A stretch of DNA of 64,000 nt from Salegentibacter salegens (GCF_900142975.1 NZ_LT670848.1:3472001-3536000); one strand, 5' to 3'; shown: positions 49,409-59,155, counted from the first letter of the stretch. A program made the numbers and translations. Notes: generated from the sequence alone by a model not told the origin.

Positions 49409-51027
49409 TCGTTTTTATTATGTGGCGCAGTTTCTTCGGTTTCAGCTTCTTTGGTTGTCACTTCTTTTTGCTTATGAATACCACCCAGGTGTGGGCTGTC
49501 CATATGCCTTTGAATACCGTCGAAAGGTACTTTTTCTTTGTGATATGCAAAAGTGATGGCCAGGGTTTTTGCCAGGTTCTTATCGCTTAAATTTATCTCT
49601 ACATCGTCCATAGTAAATTGTGACGGATGTTCATAACCGCAGGCATGGGTAATTTCTAAAAGCTCTTTTCTAAACTTGGTGAAATAATAATTTACCCGCC
49701 GGGCTTTGTCTTCTATATTTATTCCTGCCTGCAACCATTTGTTTTGTGTAGCAACGCCAGTAGGGCAGGTGTTATTGTGGCAGGCTTGTGCCTGTATACA
49801 GCCAATACTCATCATAGCTTCCCGGGCCACATTTATACAATCTGCTCCCAATGCAAAGGCCATTGCGGCTTTTGCGGGAAAACCAAGCTTACCACTTCCA
49901 ATAAATACAATTCTATCGGTAATTCCTTCGTTCAGGAAAATTTTGTAAACATCGGTAAATGCGTAAATCCAGGGAAGGGATACGTGATCGGCAAAACTTG
50001 GCGGCGCGGCTCCGGTTCCGCCTTCACCACCATCTATAGTGATAAAGTCGGGGCCTCGTTTGGTTTTTGCCATAAGCGCAGCGAGTTCTTCCCATTGATT
50101 TAACCTTCCCACCGCCGATTTTATCCCAACCGGAAGGCCAGTCGCTTCAGCAATTTCTTCAATAAAATCTACTAATTCGGGAATATTGCTAAAAGCTGAA
50201 TGGTTTGGCGGGGAAAGCACGTCCTGACCCATAGGTACGTGACGAATTTCAGCAATTTCTTTAGTGATTTTTGAAGCAGGCAAAACGCCCCCTTTTCCAG
50301 GTTTTGCTCCCTGTGAAAGTTTAATTTCAATAGCGCGAATTTGGGGATTCTCTTTTACAAGCGCCACCATCCTATCCATAGAAAAGTTTCCTTTTTCATC
50401 CCTGACTCCAAAATATCCGGTACCAAAATGAAAAACAACATCGGCTCCTTGTTGGTGGTATTGCGAAAGCCCCCCTTCTCCGGTGTTATGGTAAGCTCCG
50501 GCTTCCTTACATCCCTTATTTAAAGAGGCAATTGCCCTGGCCGAAAGTGAACCAAAACTCATAGCAGAAACATTAATTATAGACGCTGGTCTAAATGGGC
50601 GTTTTCGTTTATTAAATTCACCCATTACTTTTGCGCAGGCAATAAAATTAGGGTCTATTGTGTTAGGATGTTTTTCATCCAGTTTATACGGAATCATGGC
50701 ATTATTGATAAAGATATAATGCGTTGAAAAAATATCCTGGTCGGTTCCAAAACCTTCGTAATTGTTTTCGTTTTTGGCTGAAGCATAAATCCAGCCGCGT
50801 TCTACCCGATTAAAGGGTAATTCTTCCCTATTACTGGCAACAATATACTGCCGTAATTCAGGGCCAATTCCTTCCAGGAAATACCGCAAATGCCCCACCA
50901 CCGGAAAATTGTGTTTAATGGTGTGTCCCGGGCTGAAGAATATATCTTTAATAGCGATAAGAACAATAAAAATCAGGATCCATCCCCACCATTCAATTGA
51001 AGCTAAAAAATCAAATACATTTTCCAT
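49405..51027 (-). CDS. FMN-binding glutamate synthase-like protein
   Basis: This 540-residue protein has one N-terminal membrane helix (about 13-28) and a stand-alone GltB-type synthase domain: GEGGLSQYHQQGADVVFHFG, KLSQGAKPGKGGVLPASKI, FITIDGGEGGTGAAPPSF. The cysteine motif CHNNTCPTG near residue 417 is that of the iron-sulfur cluster of glutamate synthase. It lacks the glutaminase domain, so it may not make glutamate from glutamine; the true reaction is unknown. It is downstream of the M20 amidohydrolase with two bases between, in one operon. Confidence 0.9.
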   Translation of the reverse strand: MENVFDFLASIEWWGWILIFIVLIAIKDIFFSPGHTIKHNFPVVGHLRYFLEGIGPELRQYIVASNREELPFNRVERGWIYASAKNENNYEGFGTDQDIFSTHYIFINNAMIPYKLDEKHPNTIDPNFIACAKVMGEFNKRKRPFRPASIINVSAMSFGSLSARAIASLNKGCKEAGAYHNTGEGGLSQYHQQGADVVFHFGTGYFGVRDEKGNFSMDRMVALVKENPQIRAIEIKLSQGAKPGKGGVLPASKITKEIAEIRHVPMGQDVLSPPNHSAFSNIPELVDFIEEIAEATGLPVGIKSAVGRLNQWEELAALMAKTKRGPDFITIDGGEGGTGAAPPSFADHVSLPWIYAFTDVYKIFLNEGITDRIVFIGSGKLGFPAKAAMAFALGADCINVAREAMMSIGCIQAQACHNNTCPTGVATQNKWLQAGINIEDKARRVNYYFTKFRKELLEITHACGYEHPSQFTMDDVEINLSDKNLAKTLAITFAYHKEKVPFDGIQRHMDSPHLGGIHKQKEVTTKEAETEETAPHNKNE

Positions 51028-51029
51028 AA

Positions 51030-52310
51030 TTATTGATTTAGGTAATCTATAGCCAGTTGAGACATAGTTTTAACACCTAGTAACATTCCGCTTTCATCAA
51101 TAAAAAAGTCGGGGGTATGGTGCGGTGCGGCTTCGTTAGAATCTAAAGGTTTTCCGCCAAGGAAATAATAAAAACCGGGTACTTCTTCCTGGAAGAAGGA
51201 AAAATCTTCCCCACCGGTGGTGGCTTTGGTTAAAACTACATTTTCTTCACCTGCCACGTTTTGCAAGGTTGGTAACATTTTACTGGTAAGCTCTGGGTCG
51301 TTATAAGTAATTGCAGTATTATTTTGGATTTCTACGGTAGCTTCACCGCCATAAGCTTTTGCGATAGCCGGAACCATTTCATTCATTCTTTTAAGGATTA
51401 ATTTTTTCATATCTGGATCCAGGGTCCTTATCGTCCCGATCATTTCTGCAGTTTCAGGAATAATATTAAAGCGTACACCGCTGGTTATTTTTCCTACCGT
51501 AATTACTGCCGCGGCATCTACCAATTTAGATTCCCTGCTGATTATGGTTTGTAAACCATCTATAATTTTCGCTGAAATAAGAATAGGATCTGTTCCGCTC
51601 CAGGGCGCTGAGCCGTGGGTTTGTTTTCCAGTAACATTTATCACAAAACGTTCTACCGCAGCCATAGTGCCTTCGGGTTTATAACGAATTGTACCCACTG
51701 GGGTTTCCGAATTTATATGAAGTCCGAAGATCGCGTCTACATCGGGATTTTTAAGAACACCCTCTTTGATCATAAGCGAAGCACCGCCTTCTTCGCCCGG
51801 TGGCGGACCTTCTTCTGCCGGTTGAAATATAAACTTTACCGTACCGTTTATTTTATCTTTATTCTTTGAAAGCACTTCAGCAACACCCATCATAATAGCA
51901 ATATGAGTATCGTGGCCACAAGCGTGCATTACCCCGGTTTCTGAACCTAGAAATTCTGTTCGTACTTCAGATTTAAATGGGAGATTATTTCTTTCGGTTA
52001 CTGGTAGTGCGTCAATATCTGCTCTTAAAGCCACTGTTTTTCCTTCATTATCGCCTTTTAAAATTCCTACCACGCCGGTTTTTGCAATTCCGGTGGTGGT
52101 TTCTATACCGAGGCTTTCTAAATGGGAGGCGATCTTTTTGGCAGTTTCAGTCTCGCGGTTAGAAAGTTCGGGATTTTGATGGAAATCCCTTCGCCAGGAA
52201 ATTACCTGTTCTTCGATTTCTTCGGCAGCCGAATTAATTTCAGAATTGATCTCCTGCGCTGTTAAAGTAAAGCTGAAAAGCCCAAGCAGGCTGAATATGA
52301 TTTTTTTCAT
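51030..52310 (-). CDS. M20D-type amidohydrolase, exported
   Basis: This 426-residue protein has a signal peptide (about 1-18, ending LTAQ) and the M20 fold with DADIDALP-like ADIDALPVTERNN, MHACGHDTH (metal site near 126-134), FQPAEEGPPPGEEGG and FGLHINSETPVG. Relatives hydrolyse N-acyl amino acids or hippurate-type amides. It leads an operon with the glutamate-synthase-like and small membrane genes. A nitrogen-salvage theme would fit all three, but that is inference. Confidence 0.9.
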   Translation of the reverse strand: MKKIIFSLLGLFSFTLTAQEINSEINSAAEEIEEQVISWRRDFHQNPELSNRETETAKKIASHLESLGIETTTGIAKTGVVGILKGDNEGKTVALRADIDALPVTERNNLPFKSEVRTEFLGSETGVMHACGHDTHIAIMMGVAEVLSKNKDKINGTVKFIFQPAEEGPPPGEEGGASLMIKEGVLKNPDVDAIFGLHINSETPVGTIRYKPEGTMAAVERFVINVTGKQTHGSAPWSGTDPILISAKIIDGLQTIISRESKLVDAAAVITVGKITSGVRFNIIPETAEMIGTIRTLDPDMKKLILKRMNEMVPAIAKAYGGEATVEIQNNTAITYNDPELTSKMLPTLQNVAGEENVVLTKATTGGEDFSFFQEEVPGFYYFLGGKPLDSNEAAPHHTPDFFIDESGMLLGVKTMSQLAIDYLNQ

Positions 52311-52474
52311 AGTAAGTTTTGTTTCGCGCTCAATTTGGTTGGCAGAATTTTAAAGATATTAAAAAGATAAACAATTGCTTAAAGCAGATTGTAGTTAATT
52401 TAAAACAAAGTGGGTTTCGGGTTTAAAAATTGTCTCATTTTGGTTAATTTCACGCATTTAAAAAACTGAAGAGA

Positions 52475-54796
52475 TTGGAAGCTTATTTAGCCGAATTAAA
52501 TGACGCACAGCGCGCTCCTGTACTGCAGAAAGATGGCGCTATGATTGTAATTGCAGGAGCAGGATCTGGAAAAACCCGGGTGCTTACCTACCGTATCGCT
52601 TACTTAATGAGCCTTGGTGTAGATCCTTTTAATATTTTATCACTCACTTTTACCAATAAAGCTGCACGGGAAATGAAAACCCGTATTTCTAAAATTGTTG
52701 GTAACAGTGAAGCAAAAAATCTTTGGATGGGAACTTTCCATTCTATTTTCGCCAAAATTTTACGTTTTGAGGCCGAGAAATTGGGTTATCCTTCAAACTT
52801 CACCATTTATGATACGCAGGATTCGCAAAGTGTAATTAGAGCGATTATTAAGGATATGCGTCTCGATAAAGACGTATACAAATACAAACAGGTTTATAGT
52901 AGAATTTCTTCCTATAAAAACAGTTTGATTACGGTAAAAGCTTATTTCCAAAATCCGGAATTAAAGGAAGCCGATGCAATGTCTAAAAAACCGCGTCTTG
53001 GTGAAATCTATCAGGAATATGTGGAGCGTTGTTTTAAAGCTGGCGCGATGGATTTTGATGACCTTTTGCTGAAAACCAACGAACTCTTAAATAGGTTTCC
53101 GGAAGTGCTTCATAAATATCAGAATCGTTTCCGTTATATTTTGGTAGATGAGTATCAGGATACTAACCATTCGCAGTATTTAATAGTAAAAGCACTTTCC
53201 GATAAATTTCAGAATATATGCGTGGTGGGAGACGATGCGCAAAGTATTTATGCTTTCCGCGGAGCGAATATCAATAATATTCTGAATTTCCAGAAAGATT
53301 ATGATAATGTGCAAATGTACCGATTGGAGCAGAATTACCGTTCTACCAAAAACATTGTAAACGCAGCTAACTCGATTATAGAAAAGAATAAAACCAAACT
53401 TGAAAAAATAGTTTGGACGGCTAATGATGAAGGGCCAAAAATCGTGGTAAATCGCTTGCTAACCGATGGGGAAGAAGGACGTTTTGTTGCGGGTTCTATT
53501 TTTGAGAATAGAATGCAAAATCAGATGAATAATGGCGATTTCGCGATTCTTTATCGAACCAACGCCCAGAGTAGGGCGATGGAAGACGCCCTGAGAAAAA
53601 AGGAAATTCCGTATAGAATTTACGGCGGACTTTCATTCTACCAGCGAAAGGAAATTAAGGATGTTCTTTCTTATTTACGCCTGTTGATCAACCCTAAAGA
53701 TGAGGAAGCTTTAAAACGAGTAATTAATTATCCTGCCCGTGGAATTGGACAAACAACGATGGATAAATTGAGCATTGCGGGGAATCAATATGGGAAAACC
53801 ATTTTTGAAATTATTGAGAATATAGATCATATAGATTTAAAGATCAATAAGAGTACGCGTACCAAGCTGGATAATTTCGTGAACATGATTAAGAGTTTCA
53901 CGATTCTTGCTGAAAACGCCGATGCTTTTACTGTTGCTGATACCGTGACCAAAAAGACAGGTTTGGTTCAGGAATTAAAGAAAGATGGTACTCCGGAAGG
54001 TATCGCCAGGATTGAAAATATTGAAGAACTATTAAACGGGATCAAGGATTTTGTGGAAGGCCAAAAAGAACTGGCAGATGCCGATGGTTCTTTAGCTGAA
54101 TTCCTGGAAGATGTGGCGCTTGCTACAGATATGGATAAAGATACCGGCGATGACGACCGCGTGGCTTTAATGACCATTCACCTGGCTAAAGGACTGGAGT
54201 TTCCGTATGTTTATATTGTTGGTTTAGAAGAAGACCTGTTCCCTTCAGGAATGAGTATGAATACCCGAAGCGAATTGGAAGAAGAACGGCGTTTGTTCTA
54301 TGTAGCGCTTACAAGAGCAGAAAAACAGGCTTATCTAACTTATACGCAATCCAGGTATCGCTGGGGAAAATTGGTAGATGCAGAACCCAGTAGATTTATT
54401 GAAGAAGTAGACGAGCAGTATATGGATTATATGATTCCGCAGGATGATTATAAATACAAGCCGTTAATAGATACCGATATTTTTGGTGATGATATTGATA
54501 AAAGTAAATTGCGCCAAAGCAAACCCAAAAAAGGAACTCCGCCGCCGGCACATAAACCAAGCGAGTCGCAGTTAAGAAAACTCAGGAAACTGAAACCCGC
54601 CAGCCCGGAGCCTGAAAAAGCTACAAACGCTATAAAACTGGAAGCAGGAAATGTGGTGGAGCATATGCGTTTTGGGAAAGGAAAAGTACTGGCCATAGAT
54701 GGCGTGGGACAGGATAAAAAAGCCGAAATAGATTTTGAGAATGGAGGAATTAAAAAGCTACTGCTAAGGTTTGCAAAATTGAAATTGATCTCCTAA
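52475..54796 (+). CDS. UvrD/PcrA-type superfamily 1 DNA helicase
   Basis: This 773-residue ATP-dependent 3'-5' helicase starts with TTG at 52475; this start gives the conserved MEAYLAELNDAQRAPVL, with a purine-rich GAAGAG before it. Walker A is GAGSGKT (28-34), motif II DEYQDTN, motif III GDDAQSIYAFRG, motif IV QNYRS, motif V TIHLAKGLEFPYV, and motif VI VALTRAEKQ. The C-terminal tail has a Tudor-like segment (GNVVEHMRFGKGKVLAIDG). It acts in nucleotide-excision repair and clears replication obstacles. It is monocistronic. Confidence 0.93.
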   Translation: MEAYLAELNDAQRAPVLQKDGAMIVIAGAGSGKTRVLTYRIAYLMSLGVDPFNILSLTFTNKAAREMKTRISKIVGNSEAKNLWMGTFHSIFAKILRFEAEKLGYPSNFTIYDTQDSQSVIRAIIKDMRLDKDVYKYKQVYSRISSYKNSLITVKAYFQNPELKEADAMSKKPRLGEIYQEYVERCFKAGAMDFDDLLLKTNELLNRFPEVLHKYQNRFRYILVDEYQDTNHSQYLIVKALSDKFQNICVVGDDAQSIYAFRGANINNILNFQKDYDNVQMYRLEQNYRSTKNIVNAANSIIEKNKTKLEKIVWTANDEGPKIVVNRLLTDGEEGRFVAGSIFENRMQNQMNNGDFAILYRTNAQSRAMEDALRKKEIPYRIYGGLSFYQRKEIKDVLSYLRLLINPKDEEALKRVINYPARGIGQTTMDKLSIAGNQYGKTIFEIIENIDHIDLKINKSTRTKLDNFVNMIKSFTILAENADAFTVADTVTKKTGLVQELKKDGTPEGIARIENIEELLNGIKDFVEGQKELADADGSLAEFLEDVALATDMDKDTGDDDRVALMTIHLAKGLEFPYVYIVGLEEDLFPSGMSMNTRSELEEERRLFYVALTRAEKQAYLTYTQSRYRWGKLVDAEPSRFIEEVDEQYMDYMIPQDDYKYKPLIDTDIFGDDIDKSKLRQSKPKKGTPPPAHKPSESQLRKLRKLKPASPEPEKATNAIKLEAGNVVEHMRFGKGKVLAIDGVGQDKKAEIDFENGGIKKLLLRFAKLKLIS

Positions 54797-54817
54797 ATCT
54801 CGTTAAACTTCTGTTAT

Positions 54818-54847
54818 TAAAAGCCGCTCCACGCGGCTTTCTTTTTA
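54818..54847 (+). terminator. Terminator after the helicase gene
   Basis: AAAGCCGC (54820-54827) pairs with GCGGCTTT (54833-54840), followed by a T-rich tract. Confidence 0.88.
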
Positions 54848-54862
54848 CCTTCAAAATAAAAA

Positions 54863-55075
54863 ATGATTAGAGAAGGAAGCAAGGTTAGTTGGAAATGGGG
54901 AAATGGAAAGGCCGAAGGAAAAGTAACTAAAACTTATACCGAAGAAATCACCAAAACTATAGCTGGAAGCGAAATTACCCGAAAAGGAGAAGAAGGGAAT
55001 AAAGCCCTTTTTATAGAACAGGAAGATGGAAGCAAAGTGCTGAAGCTGGAAAGCGAAGTTTCTAAATCAGATTAA
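54863..55075 (+). CDS. DUF2945 (Tudor-like) small protein
   Basis: This 70-residue soluble protein begins MIREGSKVSWKWGNGKAEGK and matches DUF2945, a small Tudor-like domain found in many bacteria and fungi. It has no catalytic residues, and its role is unknown. A strong terminator precedes it, so it has its own promoter, which I could not identify. The C-terminus is polar and charged (KLESEVSKSD). Confidence 0.8.
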   Translation: MIREGSKVSWKWGNGKAEGKVTKTYTEEITKTIAGSEITRKGEEGNKALFIEQEDGSKVLKLESEVSKSD

Positions 55076-55139
55076 TTAGTCCATTTAAAAAATATCTGCT
55101 CGAAAATTTGTAAATTCTCAATTACTAAAATTTATAATT

Positions 55140-55760
55140 ATGGCTGAATTACTTAAAATTTATGACGAAAATCCAAGTCAGAAGCACATCAATAAAGTAG
55201 TAGAAATCTTAAAAAACGGTGGGCTCATTATTTATCCAACCGATACCGTTTATGGCCTTGGATGTGACATTACCAATACCTCGGCTTTAGAGAAAATCGC
55301 TCAAATTAAGGGCGTAAAACTTGAAAAGGCTAACTTTTCCTTTATTTGCGAAGATTTAAGCAATCTTTCAGATTATGTGAAACAAATAGATTCGGCTACT
55401 TTTAAAATTCTTAAAAGAAATCTTCCCGGCCCCTACACTTTTATTTTACCCGGAAATAATAACCTTCCAAATGTTTTTAAAAAGAAGAAAACCGTAGGGA
55501 TTAGAGTCCCCGACAATAATATTTGTAAAAGTATTGTGGCAACTTTAGGGAATCCCATTGTTTCCACTTCTATTTACGATGAAGATGAGGTTCTTGAATA
55601 TACCACAGATCCTGAACTTATTAAAGAGAAATGGGATCACCTCGTAGACCTCGTAATAGATGGGGGATATGGCGATAACATTCCATCTACCGTTATAGAT
55701 CTCACCAATTCTGAACCTGAAGTAATAAGGGAAGGAAAAGGAAGTATTGAGATTATGTAG
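55140..55760 (+). CDS. YrdC/YciO-type protein
   Basis: This 206-residue protein has the YrdC/Sua5 fold: IIYPTDTVYGLGCD near residues 31-44 and KRNLPGPYTFILPG near 95-108, with IPSTVIDLT near 182. YrdC proteins make threonylcarbamoyl-AMP for the t6A modification of tRNA. The sequence resembles the YciO branch, for which activity is less certain, so I leave the symbol empty. The gene stands between two terminators. Confidence 0.85.
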   Translation: MAELLKIYDENPSQKHINKVVEILKNGGLIIYPTDTVYGLGCDITNTSALEKIAQIKGVKLEKANFSFICEDLSNLSDYVKQIDSATFKILKRNLPGPYTFILPGNNNLPNVFKKKKTVGIRVPDNNICKSIVATLGNPIVSTSIYDEDEVLEYTTDPELIKEKWDHLVDLVIDGGYGDNIPSTVIDLTNSEPEVIREGKGSIEIM

Positions 55761-55787
55761 TTTTAAATAAAATTTTTGATAACACGT

Positions 55788-55820
55788 TAAAAGCCTGCTA
55801 AATGCAGGCTTTACTTTTTT
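55788..55820 (+). terminator. Terminator after the YrdC/YciO gene
   Basis: AAAGCCTGC (55790-55798) pairs with GCAGGCTTT (55804-55812), followed by an AC then six Ts. Confidence 0.88.
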
Positions 55821-55860
55821 ATCGGGATTTATAGTATATACCTTAATAAAAAAATAAGTA

Positions 55861-56697
55861 ATGAATTATATAGAAACTAAAAACGAGGAAAAAGGAAAAA
55901 AAATTAAGCTTTTCTACGAAGATTATGGCGAAGGGCAACCGGTTATATTAATTCACGGCTGGCCATTAAGTCATAGAATGTGGGAATACCAGGTAGAGAA
56001 AATTGTAGATGCCGGGTTTAGATGTATAAGTTACGATCGCCGCGGATTTGGAGATAGCGATAAACCCTGGGAAGGCTATGATTACGATACCTTGGCTTCA
56101 GATTTAAACGATGTAATTACTGCACTTGGTCTTTCTAAGGTAGTGGTCGTTGGTTTTTCTATGGGTGGAGGAGAAGTTGCCCGTTTTATAGGGAAATATG
56201 GAACTGCAAATATTGAGAAAGCAGCCCTAATATCTGCTGTGCCACCTTTTATGTTGAAAACCGATGATAATCCCGACGGACTTGAAAATGAGGTTTTTGA
56301 AGGTTTTAAAAACGAAATTAGAAAAGATCGCCAGGGATTTTTAGCCGGTTTTGGAGATAAGTTTTATAATTTCAGTAAAAATAGCAGCAAGCTAAGTAAA
56401 GATTTAAAACACCATCATTGGGCTATTGCTTGCAGTGCTTCCCCAAAGGCAACCCTGGATTGCATAGATTCATTTGGACTTACAGATTTTAGGGAAGATC
56501 TTAAAAGCTTTGATGTACCCACTCTTGTGGTACACGGGGATGATGATGAGATTGTACCCATAGATATCGCTGGAAAGAAAAGTAAGGAGCTTATTAAAAA
56601 TAGTACTTTTGAAGTGATAGAAGGTGGTCCCCACGGGCTTATCGTTACCCATAAAGATGAATTAAACGAAATTTTAGTGCGTTTCCTGAAATCTTAG
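55861..56697 (+). CDS. Alpha/beta hydrolase, chloroperoxidase/esterase group
   Basis: This 278-residue cytoplasmic protein has the alpha/beta hydrolase fold with HGW oxyanion loop (LIHGWPLSHRMWEYQ), nucleophile Ser100 in GFSMGG, acid Asp227 in HGDDDEIVP and base His258 in GGPHGLI. The N-terminal part and DRRGFGDSDKPWEGYDYDT match cofactor-free haloperoxidase-like esterases. Halogenation by this group is a side reaction; ester or lactone hydrolysis is the likely role. It is monocistronic and closed by a bidirectional terminator. Confidence 0.93.
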   Translation: MNYIETKNEEKGKKIKLFYEDYGEGQPVILIHGWPLSHRMWEYQVEKIVDAGFRCISYDRRGFGDSDKPWEGYDYDTLASDLNDVITALGLSKVVVVGFSMGGGEVARFIGKYGTANIEKAALISAVPPFMLKTDDNPDGLENEVFEGFKNEIRKDRQGFLAGFGDKFYNFSKNSSKLSKDLKHHHWAIACSASPKATLDCIDSFGLTDFREDLKSFDVPTLVVHGDDDEIVPIDIAGKKSKELIKNSTFEVIEGGPHGLIVTHKDELNEILVRFLKS

Positions 56698-56718
56698 AAA
56701 AGATAAAATACCTAAAAC

Positions 56719-56750
56719 TAAAAAACCCCGCATTTGCGGGGTTTTTTTAT
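56719..56750. terminator. Bidirectional terminator after the hydrolase and OmpA genes
   Basis: AAACCCCGC (56723-56731) pairs with GCGGGGTTT (56736-56744), with A-run before and T-run after. It serves the convergent hydrolase and OmpA-lipoprotein genes. Confidence 0.93.
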
Positions 56751-56770
56751 ATTTAAAAGGATTAAAAAGC

Positions 56771-57604
56771 TTACTTAGCAGATTTCATTCCTTCTTCGAT
56801 CATTCCGTAGAACTGGTCAAGTTTAGGAAGAACAACAATTCTTGTTCTTCTGTTTTTAGCACGACCTTCAGCAGTATCGTTAGAAGATACAGGTACATAG
56901 TAACTTCTACCAGCGGCAGTCATTCTAGCTGGCTCTACACCAAATTCGTCCTGAAGAATTCTAACTACAGAGGTAGCTCTTTTCACACTAAGATCCCAGT
57001 TATCCTCAAACATTGAAGTTTTAATGGCTTTATCATCAGTATGGCCTTCAACCATAAATTCGATGTCTGGCTTGTTTTTAACTACAGTAGCAACTTTACC
57101 AAGTACTTCTTTAGCACGGTCAGTTACATTATATCTTCCACTATCAAATAATAATTTATCAGAAATAGAAACGTAAACCACACCTTTTTCAACATTTATT
57201 TCAATGTCTTCGTCAGCCATATTTCCTAAAGCACCTTTTAAACTTGTTACAAGGGCTAAAGTCACAGAGTCTTTTTTGGTAATGGCGTCACGCATTGATT
57301 TAATAGCCAAATCTTTTTCTTTAATGCTCTCAAGAGAACGTTCAAGGTTTTCGGCTTCTTTTTTAGAAAGGGTGGCAAGGTCACCTACGTTGTTTAACAA
57401 GGCCGCATTGGTATTGTTAAGCCTTGAAATTTGCTGATTCAGGTTTTGTTTATCTTCCAAACACGCGTTTAATTTAATAGTCGCGGTATTTAGTTCATCC
57501 TGGGTTTGTTTTTGTTTATCTTCCAACTCGGCGTATTTTTTATTAGATACGCAAGAGGAGAACAAAATAACGGCGGTGGCCGATAAAAGCATAATTCGTT
57601 TCAT
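56771..57604 (-). CDS. OmpA-family lipoprotein with coiled coil
   Basis: This 277-residue lipoprotein has a signal with Cys18 (MKRIMLLSATAVILFSSC). Residues about 25-110 are a long coiled coil (YAELEDKQKQTQDELNTAT and following), and residues about 140-260 an OmpA C-terminal domain: LLFDSGRYNVTDRAKEVL, VEGHTDDKAI and KNRRTRIVV. It should link the outer membrane to peptidoglycan. The extended coiled coil is unlike the main OmpA/Pal proteins and may span the periplasm. Its -7 box TACTTTTG lies 32 bases upstream. Confidence 0.9.
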   Translation of the reverse strand: MKRIMLLSATAVILFSSCVSNKKYAELEDKQKQTQDELNTATIKLNACLEDKQNLNQQISRLNNTNAALLNNVGDLATLSKKEAENLERSLESIKEKDLAIKSMRDAITKKDSVTLALVTSLKGALGNMADEDIEINVEKGVVYVSISDKLLFDSGRYNVTDRAKEVLGKVATVVKNKPDIEFMVEGHTDDKAIKTSMFEDNWDLSVKRATSVVRILQDEFGVEPARMTAAGRSYYVPVSSNDTAEGRAKNRRTRIVVLPKLDQFYGMIEEGMKSAK

Positions 57605-57636
57605 AATCTTGTAATTGTTATTAATGTTAGATGTTT

Positions 57637-57644
57637 CAAAAGTA
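57637..57644 (-). promoter_or_regulatory. Candidate -7 box of the OmpA lipoprotein gene
   Basis: TACTTTTG on the minus strand, 32 bases before the start, matches TAnnTTTG. A TTG at -33 spacing is not clear. Confidence 0.4.
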
Positions 57645-57695
57645 TCAAAAAAATATAAAGCGGAAAAAGATGCTTAAACATAAGTTTGAATACCT

Positions 57696-58691
57696 TTATT
57701 TTAATTTAGAAAATTCCTTTTTGCCTAAACAAAAATAAGACCAAATAATAGATTTCACCTGAAAATATTGAGGGTTTTTTGGAACTCTTTTCCGTTTTCT
57801 ATATATTCTTCGAAAGTTACGGTAAAAAGCGGTATGCGCCTGAAGGATAGCATATAAATGTGAGAATTTACCTTCGGCTATAAATTTAATGCCCGCCATT
57901 CCATCCAGGATCATTCTTATAATCAAAATACCATATACATTTGGAGCCGGAACGTTTTTCAAAAGCATATATAAACTGTTTCTAAAATTGAAAAAAGTTT
58001 TTCGGGGATTCATACTATCTAGAGTAGCACCACCCACGTGATAAACGCTGGAAATGCCAGAAGATTTTATTTGGTAGCCTAAATTATGGATTCGCCAGCA
58101 TAAATCTATTTCTTCCTGGTGTGCGAAAAAATCTTCATCTAGTGCGCCGGTCTCCCAATAAACCGTTTTTCTAATTGCCAAACAGGCACCGCTGGCCCAA
58201 AAAATTGGAACATCGTCATTATATTGCCCGCGGTCTTCTTCTAAAGTTTCAAAAATTCTTCCCCGGCAAAATGGATAGCCGTATTTATCTATATATCCGC
58301 CGGCAGCCCCGGCATATTCAAAGTATTTTTTTCTTTTAAAATCGAGGATTTTGGGCTGAACCACCGCTGTTTTAGGTTCCTTTTTAAAAATTTCAAGAAG
58401 GGGGTTCAACCAGTTTTTGGTGACTTCTACATCGCTGTTAAGAAGCACAAAAATATCTTCTTTTAATGCTGAGAGCGCATCATTATATCCTTTTGCGAAG
58501 CCGCCGTTTTCTTTATTCTGAATAATTTTTACTTGCGGAAAATTCTCTTTTACAAATGCTACTGAATCATCGGTAGAAGCATTATCGGCTATATAAATAT
58601 TGGCTTCTTCAGAAAAACTAAGTACCGAAGGCAAAAACTGCTCTAGTAAATCGCGCCCGTTCCAGTTTAAAATTACTACTGCAGTCGTCAT
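57696..58691 (-). CDS. Family 2 glycosyltransferase
   Basis: This 331-residue cytoplasmic GT-A enzyme begins MTTAVVILNWNGRDLLEQF. Nucleotide-sugar motifs are ADNASTDDSV (near 35) and LLNSDVEV (Asp87), and the acceptor-side block is HQEEIDLCWRIHNLGY. It probably adds a sugar to an envelope glycan or lipid. Sugar and acceptor are not predictable. It overlaps the nuclease-domain gene by ATGA (58688-58691) and is its downstream partner. Confidence 0.92.
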   Translation of the reverse strand: MTTAVVILNWNGRDLLEQFLPSVLSFSEEANIYIADNASTDDSVAFVKENFPQVKIIQNKENGGFAKGYNDALSALKEDIFVLLNSDVEVTKNWLNPLLEIFKKEPKTAVVQPKILDFKRKKYFEYAGAAGGYIDKYGYPFCRGRIFETLEEDRGQYNDDVPIFWASGACLAIRKTVYWETGALDEDFFAHQEEIDLCWRIHNLGYQIKSSGISSVYHVGGATLDSMNPRKTFFNFRNSLYMLLKNVPAPNVYGILIIRMILDGMAGIKFIAEGKFSHLYAILQAHTAFYRNFRRIYRKRKRVPKNPQYFQVKSIIWSYFCLGKKEFSKLK

Positions 58692-59155
58692 AAATTTTCA
58701 GAAGTTTTGGAAGAAATATAGTCGGGGATTTCAGGTAGAAAATCATATTTCTCCTTTTCATAATCCAGTTTGCAATAATAATGTTGCAAGCCATTGGTAA
58801 GCATTAAAAAATCGGCCTTTAAACTTAAATTATACCTTGCTATCTGGTCAAAAACCTCCTGGGTAATCTTTATATGTGGGGCTTTACATTCTACCACCAC
58901 CTTTATTTTTCCGTCAGGGTAAAAAACCACGGCATCATAGCGTTTGGTAAGTTTTCCCAGTTTGAGTTGCTTTTCAACATTTATATGGTTTTTCGGGTAA
59001 TTTTTATCTAAAGTAAGGAATTTGACCACGTGCTGTCTCACCCATTCTTCGGGAGTTAAGACTACAAATTTTTTCCGGAGTTCATCAAAAACGGCTATTT
59101 TATTTTCACTATTTTTGAACCGAAACTTATACTTTGGAAAATTTAGCGCTAACAT
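58688..59155 (-). CDS. Solitary HsdR_N-like PD-(D/E)XK nuclease domain
   Basis: From ATG 59155 the product is 155 residues; a start 12 codons upstream is possible but less family-like. The sequence matches the type I restriction enzyme HsdR N-terminal domain: RYDAVVFYPDG (active-site Asp) and VVVECKAP (Glu and Lys of E-x-K), with PEEWVRQHVVKFL upstream. There is no helicase part, and no hsdM or hsdS nearby. It may be a repair nuclease or a domesticated defence fragment. The gene is divergent from holA with 71 bases between, a neighbour pair I recall as conserved in Bacteroidota. Confidence 0.82.
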   Translation of the reverse strand: MLALNFPKYKFRFKNSENKIAVFDELRKKFVVLTPEEWVRQHVVKFLTLDKNYPKNHINVEKQLKLGKLTKRYDAVVFYPDGKIKVVVECKAPHIKITQEVFDQIARYNLSLKADFLMLTNGLQHYYCKLDYEKEKYDFLPEIPDYISSKTSENL

